Assembly (NCBI RefSeq): GCF_001425445.1
Contig: NZ_LMQU01000011.1
Location: 186,326 to 250,325 of the forward strand
DNA length: 64,000 nucleotides
DNA from: Devosia sp. Leaf420
Lineage (GTDB): Bacteria > Pseudomonadota > Alphaproteobacteria > Rhizobiales > Devosiaceae
Reading direction: 5' to 3'
In this document: in pieces, positions 1-9,288 of the stretch
Layout of the letters: each line of letters begins with the position of its first letter
Numbering within the stretch: position 1 is the stretch's first letter
The notes under the pieces: generated by a model
Told to the model about the DNA's origin: nothing
Seen by the model: the letters and a program-made list of their open reading frames with translations, nothing else
Database searches by the model: none
Position numbers and translations under genes: made by a program

Positions 1-413
1 TGATCCTCCTCACCGCTGACCACAGCCACGTGTTCTCGATCGCCGGCTACCCGACCCGCAACAACCCGATCCTCGGCATTGCCGGTACGGGAGATGATGG
101 CCTGCCCTACACCACGCTCGGCTACATGAACGGCCCGGGCGCCAAGACCCTCGAAGAAGGTGCCGATGTTTCGACCATGTCGGGTGAAGACGTTCGTTCT
201 GCCCTGCAGCGCGCCGACCTCACCGAAGTCGACACGACCGACATCGACTTCCTGCAGCAAGCGCTGATCCCGATGGGTTCGGAAAGCCACGCCGGCGACG
301 ACGTCGCCGTCTTCGCCCAGGGTCCGCAGGCATATCTCTTCGACGGCGTCATCGAACAGAACCTGATCTACCACGTCATGGCCAAGGCCATCGGCCTCAA
401 CGCCGCCAAGTAA
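1..413 (+). CDS. Alkaline phosphatase, C-terminal part (truncated by window edge)
   Basis: This is the last 136 codons of a periplasmic alkaline phosphatase, which hydrolyses phosphate monoesters for phosphorus scavenging. The frame begins at base 3, upstream of the window. Visible family motifs are the metal-binding ADHSH stretch right at the start and the late SESHAGDDVAVFAQGP motif, whose histidine ligates zinc, followed by the usual IEQNLIYHVMAKA helix. The catalytic serine region lies outside the window. A strong stem-loop with a short T-run follows the stop, so the gene ends its own transcript. Family assignment is secure; substrate range cannot be judged. Confidence 0.9.
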   Translation, partial: ILLTADHSHVFSIAGYPTRNNPILGIAGTGDDGLPYTTLGYMNGPGAKTLEEGADVSTMSGEDVRSALQRADLTEVDTTDIDFLQQALIPMGSESHAGDDVAVFAQGPQAYLFDGVIEQNLIYHVMAKAIGLNAAK

Positions 414-427
414 CTTAGCACCCGGCG

Positions 428-458
428 GTGGTCGCTGGTTCACCAGCGGCCACCTTTT
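428..458 (+). terminator. Rho-independent terminator after the alkaline phosphatase
   Basis: An 11-bp stem (GTGGTCGCTGG / CCAGCGGCCAC, one G-T pair) with a TTCA loop is followed by CTTTT. It lies 15 bases after the phosphatase stop and separates that gene from the next operon. Confidence 0.8.
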
Positions 459-469
459 CATTCCGAATA

Positions 470-510
470 CAGACGGTCACCCCGGTGAAGGCCGGGGCCT
501 ATCCTGAGAT
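470..510 (-). repeat. Dispersed palindromic repeat, copy 1
   Basis: Read on the minus strand this is ATCTCAGG..GGCCCCGGCCTTCACCGGGGTGAC..GTCTG. The core CCCCGG/CCGGGG can form a 6-bp hairpin. A related copy in the opposite orientation lies at about 15437-15480. Similar GGCCCCGGCCTTCGCCGGGGTGAC elements are scattered between genes of many alphaproteobacteria. Confidence 0.6.
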
Positions 511-542
511 TTCTCACTCTGCGACGCGGAAGGACAATTCCC

Positions 543-983
543 ATGCACAGACGCTCCTTTCTTGGCCTCTCCGCCACGGCGGCGCTGGCTGGCACCTTCG
601 GCGCAATCACACCCGCCTTCGCCGATCTGCCTTCCCTGCGCTTCCGCGATATGTATTCGCGCGGCAAGGATCTTTCGGATCAGGCCGTGGCGCTCCAAGG
701 TCTGCGCATCGTCATGACCGGCTATATGGCGCCGCCCTTAAAACCCGAGATCAACTTCTTCGTTCTTACCAAGACGCCCATGGCCACCTGCCCCTTCTGC
801 GATGACGCGACGGATTGGCCGAACGACATCGTCCTCTCCTATTTTGCGGGCGATATGAAGTTCACGCGGTTTTCCAACCTTATCCGCGTCGAGGGAACAT
901 TTGACACGGGCATCGAGACCGATGGGCCGACGGGCTTTGTCAGCAAGGTTCGCCTGCTCGACACCAGCTACACCATTCTCTGA
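543..983 (+). CDS. Tat-exported small protein, possibly DUF3299-like, in an ABC transporter operon
   Basis: A 146-residue protein with a twin-arginine type leader (MHRRSFLGLSATAALAG, cleavage near residue 27, AFA-D). The mature part carries GYMAPPLKPEINFFVLT and then CPFCDDATDWPNDIV, a CxxC pair followed by a proline/asparagine motif. This resembles the small DUF3299-type periplasmic proteins that accompany zinc-responsive ABC transporters, but the match is only by pattern. The next gene starts 7 bases after the stop, so it heads a three-gene operon with an ABC ATPase and a permease. CxxC could bind metal or be redox active. Function is not established. Confidence 0.65.
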   Translation: MHRRSFLGLSATAALAGTFGAITPAFADLPSLRFRDMYSRGKDLSDQAVALQGLRIVMTGYMAPPLKPEINFFVLTKTPMATCPFCDDATDWPNDIVLSYFAGDMKFTRFSNLIRVEGTFDTGIETDGPTGFVSKVRLLDTSYTIL

Positions 984-990
984 GTTGCCC

Positions 991-1659
991 ATGCCGGGAC
1001 TGCCCTTGGCCGTTTCCGGCCTACTCCTTGCCTTCGCTGGCGCCAATGTCATCGATTTGCCGAGCCTTGCAGTCGCGCCAGGCACGCTGACCGTGCTTTC
1101 GGGCGCCTCGGGCTCCGGCAAGTCGACCCTACTCTACTTGCTGTCCGGCCTGCTCCGGCCCGATGCCGGCACCATAGCATGGGCCGAAACCGATCTTGCC
1201 AAGCTCGGCGAAAGCCAACGCGATCGCTGGCGCCGGAAACAAGCGGGATTCATCTTCCAGAATTTTCATCTGATCGAAGAAATGAGCCCGCTCGACAATG
1301 TGCTGGTGCGGATATGGCTCGACGGTTTATCCGCCGCGTCAAAGAAAGAACGCGCGTTAGACTTGTTGCACCAGCTCGACGTGCCCACCGAGCGCGCAAG
1401 CGTTGCAAAACTCTCCCGGGGTCAGCAGCAGCGCGTCGCCATCGCCCGCGCCCTGATCGGCAACCCCAGCGTGATTTTTGCCGATGAACCGACGGCAAGT
1501 CTCGACGCAGTGGCAGGCGAAACCGTCGCTGCGGTGCTGCAGCGCCTTGCCCACGAAGAGCGGCGTACCGTCGTGGTGGCGACGCACGACCCGGCGATCA
1601 GGGCACTGGCCGATCAGATTATCATGCTCGATCACGGCAAAAGGGAAACGGCGTCATGA
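991..1659 (+). CDS. ABC transporter ATP-binding protein (MacB/LolD-type)
   Basis: A 222-residue ATPase that energises the permease encoded next. Walker A is GASGSGKST (residues about 38-46), the signature is LSRGQQQRVA (about 141-150) and Walker B is VIFADEPTA (about 160). The signature has arginine in place of the usual first glycine, LSRGQ rather than LSGGQ. The frame is open further upstream, but the ATG at 991 starts right after the previous stop and gives the normal N-terminus. It overlaps the permease start by four bases (ATGA), which implies translational coupling. Confidence 0.88.
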   Translation: MPGLPLAVSGLLLAFAGANVIDLPSLAVAPGTLTVLSGASGSGKSTLLYLLSGLLRPDAGTIAWAETDLAKLGESQRDRWRRKQAGFIFQNFHLIEEMSPLDNVLVRIWLDGLSAASKKERALDLLHQLDVPTERASVAKLSRGQQQRVAIARALIGNPSVIFADEPTASLDAVAGETVAAVLQRLAHEERRTVVVATHDPAIRALADQIIMLDHGKRETAS

Positions 1660-2906
1660 ACCCATTTCCAATCGCCTGGGCCTCATTGCGGCGCAACAGC
1701 TTCACGGGCATCTTGTTCCTGATCATCGTGGCGTTGGCCGTAGCGCTTGGCATCGCCATTTCAGCGCAGGAACGTGCCCTGCGGGCTGGCAGTGCGCGCG
1801 CGGCGGATAAGTTCGATCTCATCGTGGCCGCGCCTGGGAGCCACAATGACGTGCTGTTTTCGACGGTCTACCTAGACCCTAGCGCGGTCGAACTGCTCGA
1901 TCCTGCCATTACGCGATTGCTCCTCGATGAGCCCGAAGCGGACTTTGTCGCTCCAATCGGTTTTGGCGATGCCATCGAGGGTGATCCAGTGGTCGGGACC
2001 GTCGCACCCTTCGTCGACCACCTTTCGGGTGGTCTTGCCGAAGGCCGCTTGTTCGAAAAACGCGATGAAGCCGTCATCGGCGCCCTATCGCCCCACACGA
2101 TGGGCGAAGAACTAGAAGTGTCCCATGGCCACGGCGGCGCAACCGGCACAGATGCGGACGCGGCCGCCGACGCAATCGAACATGGTGAGGCCATTCCCGG
2201 CGGCGATGGCGATCATCCCCACCTGACCATCGTCGGACGCATGCAGCCGACCGGCACGCCGTGGGATCGCGCCATCGTCGTCCCCATCGAATATAATTGG
2301 GCAGCCCACGGCCTCGGCACCGGACATTTGCCCGATGACACCCATATCGGCGCGCCCTTCGATTCCGATACGCTACCAGGCGTACCGGCGGTCGTCGTAA
2401 AACCAAAAGACGTTTCCGCCGCTTACGGCCTTCGTGCTGCCTATCGCACGCCGCAGTCGACGGCCTTCTTTCCCGCTGAAGTCCTTGTAGGTCTCTATGC
2501 GCTCCTTGGCGACGCGACGGCCATTATGAGCGCCTTGACCCTTGCCGCGCAGGCGCTGGTCGTTGCCGCAATCCTCGCTGGCGTGGTGGCCATTCTCGAC
2601 CTGCAGCGGCAACGCTTTGCCGTGCTGCGTGCCCTCGGCGCCTCACCACTCTTCATTTTCACAACCGTCTGGGTCTACGTCGCCGCCATCGTCATCACCG
2701 GCGCTCTGGCCGGTCTCGTCCTCGGCTGGGGCGGAGCGGCGATTGTCTCCGATCTCCTCGCGCAATCGACCGGCGTCGCCATGCGCGCCGAAATCGGCAC
2801 GCGCGAACTGTCACTGGTTGGCGCCTTGGTTGGGCTCGGCTTGGTATTGGCCGCAGTCCCCGCACTGATTATCTACCGCCGTCCAGTCGTGGACGCCCTG
2901 CGTTAA
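1656..2906 (+). CDS. ABC transporter permease, FtsX/MacB type, with His-rich periplasmic segment
   Basis: A 416-residue permease with one N-terminal membrane helix (about 15-37), a large periplasmic domain, and three C-terminal helices (about 285-310, 330-360, 380-410) typical of the FtsX fold. These systems usually extrude or handle lipids, lipoproteins or envelope substrates rather than importing solutes. Residues about 153-187 form an unusual stretch rich in His, Asp and Gly (SHGHGGATG, IEHGEAIPGGDGDHPH) that could bind metal. The operon partners are the ATPase upstream and the exported CxxC protein. The arrangement recalls the zinc-regulated Zrg gene group of Vibrio; that link is inference. 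Confidence 0.82.
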   Translation: MNPFPIAWASLRRNSFTGILFLIIVALAVALGIAISAQERALRAGSARAADKFDLIVAAPGSHNDVLFSTVYLDPSAVELLDPAITRLLLDEPEADFVAPIGFGDAIEGDPVVGTVAPFVDHLSGGLAEGRLFEKRDEAVIGALSPHTMGEELEVSHGHGGATGTDADAAADAIEHGEAIPGGDGDHPHLTIVGRMQPTGTPWDRAIVVPIEYNWAAHGLGTGHLPDDTHIGAPFDSDTLPGVPAVVVKPKDVSAAYGLRAAYRTPQSTAFFPAEVLVGLYALLGDATAIMSALTLAAQALVVAAILAGVVAILDLQRQRFAVLRALGASPLFIFTTVWVYVAAIVITGALAGLVLGWGGAAIVSDLLAQSTGVAMRAEIGTRELSLVGALVGLGLVLAAVPALIIYRRPVVDALR

Positions 2907-2918
2907 GCCGACTAGCGT

Positions 2919-5900
2919 CTAAAACTTGACCCGCAGCGCGAGGCGGGCGGCGTGGCTCATTTCGGAGCCGCCCAGCGTGGCAGCATAGTCGAGCGAGACG
3001 ATCACATCGGGGCTTGGCTGATATTCCACCCCGGCGACGAGCCGCAGGCGATCCTGGCCAGGACTTGCACCCGTCACGACGAACGGCCCGCCGCCGCCTG
3101 CAAGCGAGACCGTTTGCGCATTCGCGCCATCGACGAACGAATGCTGCCAAAGGGCCTTCCCGACCACGGAGAGATTGGCCCCATTGTCGAGCGGCATATC
3201 GTATCGCGCTGCAACGCCTATCCCGGCATCCACCTTCCATTGATCGGATGGTGCAATGGTCTGGTTGAGCGTTCCCGCCCCGGTTTCCGACGCTCCGCCA
3301 TGCCCGGTCCAACCCACATCGAGGGAAGCCACCGGCCCGACAAAGAGATTATGCGCCAACTCGAACTCATAGCGCGCTTCGAGCCCCGCGCCGAGCGCCT
3401 GGGTCCAATAGTCGGCAGTTGCCGTGCGCGCTAGGCCGCCGATTTCAAGGCTGCGCGATGTCTCGATATGGTTGGCGCCATAGGCCAGCTGCCCATCGAG
3501 CCAAACCGGCCCTTCCCGCCACTGGCCATAAAGTCCTGCGTAATAGCCCTGCCCGGCGATTGACGAGAGACGCTGGTCAATCGTTGCGCTGGTCGCAATC
3601 GTGCCAAGACCAAACCCGACGACCGTATGGCCATTGCCCGTTTCGCTGGCGATCTCATAGCCCGCCGCCAATCCGCCACTGGTCCAATTTACCGCCCCAC
3701 CATTGCCATCGCTGGCAAGTGTGCCAAGGCCGCCAAGCGGCGCGATCCAGCCGGTTTGCGTCACTGTCGGCGTATCGACACCAACATCGAGCGCCGTCCC
3801 AACGGCCGTTCCCGCTGACCGATGCTCGACGATACCGTTTAGGGATGCGCGCCGGCTGGGCTTGAGGCTATCGGCAAAGAGCCCAAAAGACCGCTGCGAC
3901 ACCGTCGAGGCCACCGCATGCGCCTCTCCCGCCGCCAGCTCATAAAAACGCCGCGCATCCGCAGCATTGGCCGTCAGCAGCGCGGCAAATACGGGATCGG
4001 CCGGAGCAAACCCTTCAAGCGCTGTCGCCGCAGCTCGTTGGTTCGGGGTCGAAGCGATATCGGAAAACCGCAGCCCATTGCGCGCAATGGTCAATATGAT
4101 CGCGCTCGCCCCCTGATCGAGCTCGGGAAGCAGAAACGCATAGTCATAGGGATCAAAAACAAACGACCCGGTAATAGTGGCCGCGCTCAGGATGACATAA
4201 CTGCCGGTCGGATCGGAGGTGGTGAAATCACCGAGCGCCAGCGTCGCGCCGCCAATCGTGGCAGCGTTGCCAACGGTGAGACTATCACTGCCCGTGCTCG
4301 TGATATCGACCCGATAGACCGCGCCCGCATCGAGCAACAGATCCGAGGCAATGGTGAGATTGCTGCCGTTCCCCGGATTGATCGTGCCGCCCGCCAAAAC
4401 ATGGGTCTCGCCCACCGCGCCCGACCCGGCGAGCGTTCCTCCGGCAACCGTCAGCGGCGATTGCGCAAAACTGCCATTCACCCGCAGCGTACCCGCCTCC
4501 ACTCGGCTGTCGCCGGTATTGGTGCTGGTGCCACTCAGCGTCAGCGTGCCCGTGCCGACCTTGATAATCCCGCCATCGGCCTGAAAATCGCCGGAGAACT
4601 CGGTCGATTGATTGTTCGTCCCGATCGTCAGCCGGTTCGGCACATTGCCCAGGATCACCGACCCCGCCCCGGCCAGCGAGCCGATGGTCTGGTCCCAGGC
4701 GCCGATATCGAGCTCTGAACCGGCCGCCAGCACGACCCCAGACAAGGGTGCAAAGGCGCCCGCCGAAGCCGCCTTCAAACGTCCGGATTCGACACGGGTC
4801 AAGCCGGCATAGCTGTTCGTCCCGGTGAGCTCCAATTCGCTCGTGCCGACCTTGGTCAGCGATCCCCCGGTGCCGCCGCCAAGGCCGCCATCTTGCAGGC
4901 CCGAAACCACCATGGGCTGCTGGTTCGTGCTGCCCACGGTGAGCGTCTTGCTGCCCAAGGCCACGACACTGCCCACATCGCTCGTCAGCGCCCCGATCGA
5001 TAGGCCAGCGGTATCGAGCAGCGAGATATCGAGCAACCCGCCATTGGCAACGCGCAGCGCTGCTGTCCCGCCCGATGCCGATCCGTAGAAGATCGTCTGG
5101 CCACCCGCCTGGGTCCTGATGATCGACTGGCCCGCGCTCGCGTTCTCGCCGAAATAGAGCTGGCCATCATTGGTCAACTGGCTGCCAATTCCCGCATTGG
5201 AGGCGCCAAGGAAAGCAGCCATGCCGGTCTGGTTGTTGTTGATGGTTGCCGCGTTGGCGGTGCTGTTGCCGGTAAAGACCAGCGTGCCGCTATTGGCGAG
5301 CGTCGCGCTCCCCGCGCTCGCCGTTTCGCGCAGCAGCATATTGCCGGTGGCATTGTTGACGACCAGGCCCGTACCGAGATTGGCCGTGCTGCCGGCAACC
5401 ACGAGCCCGCTATTGTCGAATGCCCCACCAATGGTGCTGTTCCCAGCCAGATGCAGCTCGCCGGTTTGATTGTTGACGACTGCGCTCCCGCCTGTCCCGG
5501 ACTGATCGAGGAAAATGGTCGTGCCATTATTGGTGAGTGTCGCGCCCGCCGCCCCCGCCACCGCACTGTCGGTGAAGACCGTGACCGCCCCACCATTGGT
5601 GACGATCTGCGCTTGGCCGCCGCTCGCATTATCGGAAAACTGCAGCGTGCCATTATTGGTGATGTTGGCGCTGGCCGCGGTGCTGTTGTCGTAGAACCGC
5701 GTCGCGCCGCCATCATTGTTGACGATATCGGCGTTGCCCGCAGAACCCGTGCCGGTAAAAATCACCGTCTCGCCAGTGTTCTGCGTCAGCGTGCCGCTCG
5801 CCGTCGTTCCGGAAGAAAAATTGGTCGCTGCCTGCACATCGGTGGCATTGACCTGAAACGGGCCCGGCACAGGGGCGCCATTGGCATATTTCTGCAAATC

Positions 5901-6044
5901 GCTCGACAGCATCTGAAAGGGCGCCGCGCTCTGGGCAAAAGCCGGCTGCGCGAGAAGGGGCGCCGTGCCACAGAGGAGCGCCGCCGACCATCCGAAAACG
6001 CGGCGTGTGGGGTAGTCCTCGCGATGTCTACGTAATCTGGCCAT
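2919..6044 (-). CDS. Autotransporter with beta-helix passenger and C-terminal outer-membrane barrel
   Basis: A 1041-residue type Va secreted protein. It has a signal peptide (about residues 1-37, ending AFA). Residues 85-340 form a passenger of imperfect repeats of about 25-30 residues such as VNNDGGATRFYDNSTA and NNGTLQFSDNASGGQA. Two passenger-associated repeats of the LTKVGTSELELTGTNSY type lie near 395 and 494. From about 740 to the end is an autotransporter barrel finishing in ALRVKF with the terminal phenylalanine typical of outer-membrane proteins. No protease or lipase motif is visible in the passenger, so adhesion or surface coating is the likeliest role. It is monocistronic and convergent with the ABC permease. 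Confidence 0.9.
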   Translation of the reverse strand: MARLRRHREDYPTRRVFGWSAALLCGTAPLLAQPAFAQSAAPFQMLSSDLQKYANGAPVPGPFQVNATDVQAATNFSSGTTASGTLTQNTGETVIFTGTGSAGNADIVNNDGGATRFYDNSTAASANITNNGTLQFSDNASGGQAQIVTNGGAVTVFTDSAVAGAAGATLTNNGTTIFLDQSGTGGSAVVNNQTGELHLAGNSTIGGAFDNSGLVVAGSTANLGTGLVVNNATGNMLLRETASAGSATLANSGTLVFTGNSTANAATINNNQTGMAAFLGASNAGIGSQLTNDGQLYFGENASAGQSIIRTQAGGQTIFYGSASGGTAALRVANGGLLDISLLDTAGLSIGALTSDVGSVVALGSKTLTVGSTNQQPMVVSGLQDGGLGGGTGGSLTKVGTSELELTGTNSYAGLTRVESGRLKAASAGAFAPLSGVVLAAGSELDIGAWDQTIGSLAGAGSVILGNVPNRLTIGTNNQSTEFSGDFQADGGIIKVGTGTLTLSGTSTNTGDSRVEAGTLRVNGSFAQSPLTVAGGTLAGSGAVGETHVLAGGTINPGNGSNLTIASDLLLDAGAVYRVDITSTGSDSLTVGNAATIGGATLALGDFTTSDPTGSYVILSAATITGSFVFDPYDYAFLLPELDQGASAIILTIARNGLRFSDIASTPNQRAAATALEGFAPADPVFAALLTANAADARRFYELAAGEAHAVASTVSQRSFGLFADSLKPSRRASLNGIVEHRSAGTAVGTALDVGVDTPTVTQTGWIAPLGGLGTLASDGNGGAVNWTSGGLAAGYEIASETGNGHTVVGFGLGTIATSATIDQRLSSIAGQGYYAGLYGQWREGPVWLDGQLAYGANHIETSRSLEIGGLARTATADYWTQALGAGLEARYEFELAHNLFVGPVASLDVGWTGHGGASETGAGTLNQTIAPSDQWKVDAGIGVAARYDMPLDNGANLSVVGKALWQHSFVDGANAQTVSLAGGGGPFVVTGASPGQDRLRLVAGVEYQPSPDVIVSLDYAATLGGSEMSHAARLALRVKF

Positions 6045-6183
6045 GCTGCCAATACATCTGCGGAGCCCTACGCTTATGGCGCAAGGCTATCACCCACCTA
6101 TGCGGGCGAATAGTTTACAAAGTCCTTTTTTAAAGGTTTCGATAACCAAGCGCCGTGCGCCAATAGCGTCCGGCTCTGTCGGT

Positions 6184-6681
6184 TCACCAGCCCATCGATC
6201 CAGGCTCGCCCTTGAATGGGCCAACCACATCGGGCGTCACCCAGCCGCCATAAAATCCGCCCGGCTGCGGCGAAGCTATCACGCCGCCCACCGTGCAACG
6301 ATCCATTGGCCCCGCATAAAAAGCGAAGAACCCGGCAATGGCGCTGAATGAGGCCGTCGGAGAGGGATAGCGCCATGCGGCGCGCTGAGCGGTTCTGCCA
6401 TTGGCCACGACATCGAAATAGTCCGCGCGGCCCTTCCATTCGCAAACGCTCGTGCCGTGAGCCTGCCTGAGCGCATCCGGCCTGATGAATTCAGGCGCGA
6501 TATAGTAGACCGGCGGATGGCTGGTTTCGAGGACCCGGAAACAGCGCGGGGCGTCAACAATACGCATCCCGGCAAAATCGATCTCGATCCGCTTGTCGAC
6601 ACGTTCGAGGCGCGGCGGACGCGGATAGTCCCAAACACTTTCCTGCCCTGCTTGTGGCTCGATTGGATCGGGAATGTTCAT
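6184..6681 (-). CDS. DUF427 domain-containing protein
   Basis: A 165-residue protein of the DUF427 family. Seen are VWDYPRPPRLE, the ETSHPPVYYIAPEFI motif that precedes the domain core, CEWKGRADYFDV and the AWRYPSP stretch. Members are small beta-rich cytoplasmic proteins of unknown biochemical role, common in alphaproteobacteria and actinobacteria. A GAGGTG ribosome binding site sits just before the ATG at 6681. It lies between the autotransporter and the ABC permease, all on the minus strand, without clear functional linkage. Confidence 0.8.
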   Translation of the reverse strand: MNIPDPIEPQAGQESVWDYPRPPRLERVDKRIEIDFAGMRIVDAPRCFRVLETSHPPVYYIAPEFIRPDALRQAHGTSVCEWKGRADYFDVVANGRTAQRAAWRYPSPTASFSAIAGFFAFYAGPMDRCTVGGVIASPQPGGFYGGWVTPDVVGPFKGEPGSMGW

Positions 6682-6744
6682 TGGCTCACCTCGAGGATCA
6701 TTATCTCTACGTCTGCTCCCGAACTCTGGATCGGCACGTTGGGC

Positions 6745-9288
6745 TCATCCGATATCAGCCCGCAGCTGGCGCGCCGGCCTGACGGACATTGCCGACCACG
6801 TGGTCAGCACACCTGTGGCAATCGTCGTCACGACAGCCCCTGCAACCACAATGGCGATGGTCGTCAGATTGGGCGCGAACGGAATTTCCATGACAAAGGT
6901 CAGGATGGCCCAAGTCGCAGCGACCCCAAGGCCGGCACCCATCGCCGCTGCCAGAGCGCCTAACACGCCATATTCGACGACAAAGGCCACAATAACCTTG
7001 CGGCGCGTCGCCCCCAGCACCTTCATGACCACGGCATCCGCCTCCCGCTGCTTGCGACCGACGGCCATGGCGCCGGCAAGGACAAGAACCCCGGACACGA
7101 CGGCAAGACTACCGACCAGCGCCACGGCATTGGCAAGGCTTGAAAGGATCGCTTCGATCCGCTCGAGAGCATCCCCCACCGGCAAGAAATTCAGCGTTGG
7201 AAACGCCTTGCTCAGCCGGCTCTCGACCTCTGGCGCCGCGCCGTCCAACACATCGATACTGCCCATGACTGTCTGGGGCGCATTTTCGATCACACCGGGC
7301 GAAAACAGCAGACGGAAATTGAGCCCGCCCTCGCGCCAATCGATCTCGCGGAAATTGGCCACGGTCACCGCGATCGGCCGCCCCGCGACGACGATACCTA
7401 TGCTGTCGCCCACCGCAAGACCAAGGGGCGCGCGCAATTCGGTACTGAGCGAAACGAGCGGCGGCCCAGAATAATCGTCCGGCCACCACGTCCCATCGAC
7501 CACCGTCGATCCCTGCGGCAGGCCGCGGGCCCAGCTCAGGGCCGTATCGCCTTCGAACATATCGGCAATGTCGTCGGGCACGGGACCGATATCCTTTGCC
7601 GCGGTGTCCTTGATGGTCTCGATGGTTCCGCGCAGCATGGGGATGGTCGCCAGCGTCTTGATCCCGGGATCAGCCTTGGCAAAGGTTTCGACCAGCGGCA
7701 CTTGGTCTTTGGGCATATCGAGCAGCACGAAAGCCGGCGCATCCTCGGCTACCGCGCCGTCGATCTGGCTGCGGAGGTTCTGGTCGAGCAGCGTGATCAT
7801 CAACAAGAGCGCCAGCCCAAGGCCCAGCGACAGCACCACTACCGGCGCGACCGAGCCGGATCGGTGAATAGCCTTGAAGGCTTGGCGCAGTGCGGTGTTG
7901 GGCAAGGGTGGCAGCAGACGCAACACGACCTGCAAGAGCCAAGCGGCCGCGCGCAACAGGGCAAAGGCGATGATCGCCCCAAACGCATACCACAGCACCA
8001 GCCATGGCGAGCCGGTGGTAAAGACCGCTAGCCCCACAATGGCAATCATCGCGCCAAGCAGCGGCAGCGCCGCGCGCCAATCGGCGAGGTCGCGCCATCC
8101 AAGCCGGGTCTCGCCGCCATCTGAGGCGCGAAAGAGACTTGCCGGCTTGAGCTTTTGCGCGCCGCGAAGCGGCAGCAGGGCAAAGGCAAAGCCGATCAGT
8201 ATACCAAAACCAGCGGCAGTCAGCAGCGATCGGGCATCGAGACTGGGCTCAAGATCAAGGCCGAGCATGCCGGACAGAACCGGCAGGGCCAGAAGGCTCG
8301 TCGCCGCGCCCAGCATCAGCCCCAGAACCACACCGGCAAGCGACAAGACCATGACCTGAGTCAGGAAATGCACCAGCACCCGCGCGCTGGTCGCGCCAAG
8401 GCTGCGCAGCGTCGCGATCGAACTGCGCCTCTCGGTGATATAGGCCGAAATCGCATTGGAGACGCCAACGCCGCCCACGAGCAGGGACGAAAGACCGACG
8501 AGAGTAAGGAAACGCGCAAAAAGATCGAAGAAGCGTTTGACATTTTCCGCTGCGTCCTCCGGTTGCCGCAAATTCCAACCCGCCTCGGGAAAAGCCGTCT
8601 CAAGACCCTTTATGGCCGCAGCCGCATCGTCGTCTGCCAGCAGAACCTTATAGCTGAAGCGGCTGAGAACACCCTGTTGCTGCAATCCCGCCTCAGCCAA
8701 CGCACTGTCGAGAATGACGGCCGGCAAACCCAGTTGAAACCCCTGCGCCGCCTGATCGGGCAAAGCGACCAGCGTCCCGCGGACGGCAAAATCCGCGTCG
8801 CCAATCCGGATCGTGTCGCCGACTGCCACACCCAGTCGGTCGAGCACGCCTTGATCGACCACCGCACCCGGCAAACCCTCTTGAACGGCAAGCAAGGCGC
8901 CGAGCGGTTGCGCACTCTCGGGCGCCACCGTCACCGTTCCCAAAAGTGGGTAATTGTCGCTGACAGCCCGGAGGCTGAGAAGCGTGCTGGCCTCATTGGC
9001 GCTGGCGCGTGCATTGATATCGACGACGCGTGCGGTCTGGCCCAGCGCCTCGACAGCTTTTCGCTGCTCCGGCGTGATATCGTTGCCGCGCTCGCGAACC
9101 TCGATATCACCTCCAAGGATGACGCGCGCATCGCGCTGCACCGCCGCCTGCAAGGCAGCACCGACCGAAGACACGGCCGCAATGGCCCCGACCCCGAGCG
9201 CGAGGCACGCAAGAAGAATGATGAACCGCCTGACGTCCCCGCGCAGATCGAGAACACCGATGCGCATCCAGCCCAGATATCGGCTCAT
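6745..9288 (-). CDS. Large ABC transporter permease (YbbP-like, duplicated FtsX)
   Basis: An 847-residue permease with two FtsX modules: helices near 22-45, then three at about 250-380, a central membrane block at about 405-500, and a final FtsX module at about 715-845. Periplasmic domains sit between. This layout is that of YbbP, partner of the ATPase YbbA. Its start overlaps the stop of the ATPase gene by four bases, and the divergent neighbour is the arylesterase gene tesA, the conserved tesA / ybbA-ybbP arrangement. The transported substrate is unknown; envelope lipid or lipoprotein handling is the usual proposal. Confidence 0.88.
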   Translation of the reverse strand: MSRYLGWMRIGVLDLRGDVRRFIILLACLALGVGAIAAVSSVGAALQAAVQRDARVILGGDIEVRERGNDITPEQRKAVEALGQTARVVDINARASANEASTLLSLRAVSDNYPLLGTVTVAPESAQPLGALLAVQEGLPGAVVDQGVLDRLGVAVGDTIRIGDADFAVRGTLVALPDQAAQGFQLGLPAVILDSALAEAGLQQQGVLSRFSYKVLLADDDAAAAIKGLETAFPEAGWNLRQPEDAAENVKRFFDLFARFLTLVGLSSLLVGGVGVSNAISAYITERRSSIATLRSLGATSARVLVHFLTQVMVLSLAGVVLGLMLGAATSLLALPVLSGMLGLDLEPSLDARSLLTAAGFGILIGFAFALLPLRGAQKLKPASLFRASDGGETRLGWRDLADWRAALPLLGAMIAIVGLAVFTTGSPWLVLWYAFGAIIAFALLRAAAWLLQVVLRLLPPLPNTALRQAFKAIHRSGSVAPVVVLSLGLGLALLLMITLLDQNLRSQIDGAVAEDAPAFVLLDMPKDQVPLVETFAKADPGIKTLATIPMLRGTIETIKDTAAKDIGPVPDDIADMFEGDTALSWARGLPQGSTVVDGTWWPDDYSGPPLVSLSTELRAPLGLAVGDSIGIVVAGRPIAVTVANFREIDWREGGLNFRLLFSPGVIENAPQTVMGSIDVLDGAAPEVESRLSKAFPTLNFLPVGDALERIEAILSSLANAVALVGSLAVVSGVLVLAGAMAVGRKQREADAVVMKVLGATRRKVIVAFVVEYGVLGALAAAMGAGLGVAATWAILTFVMEIPFAPNLTTIAIVVAGAVVTTIATGVLTTWSAMSVRPARQLRADIG

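Noticed and set aside
3918..4718. Plus-strand open frame of about 266 codons inside the autotransporter region
   Set aside because: Arg-rich antisense of the passenger domain without ribosome binding site or motif.
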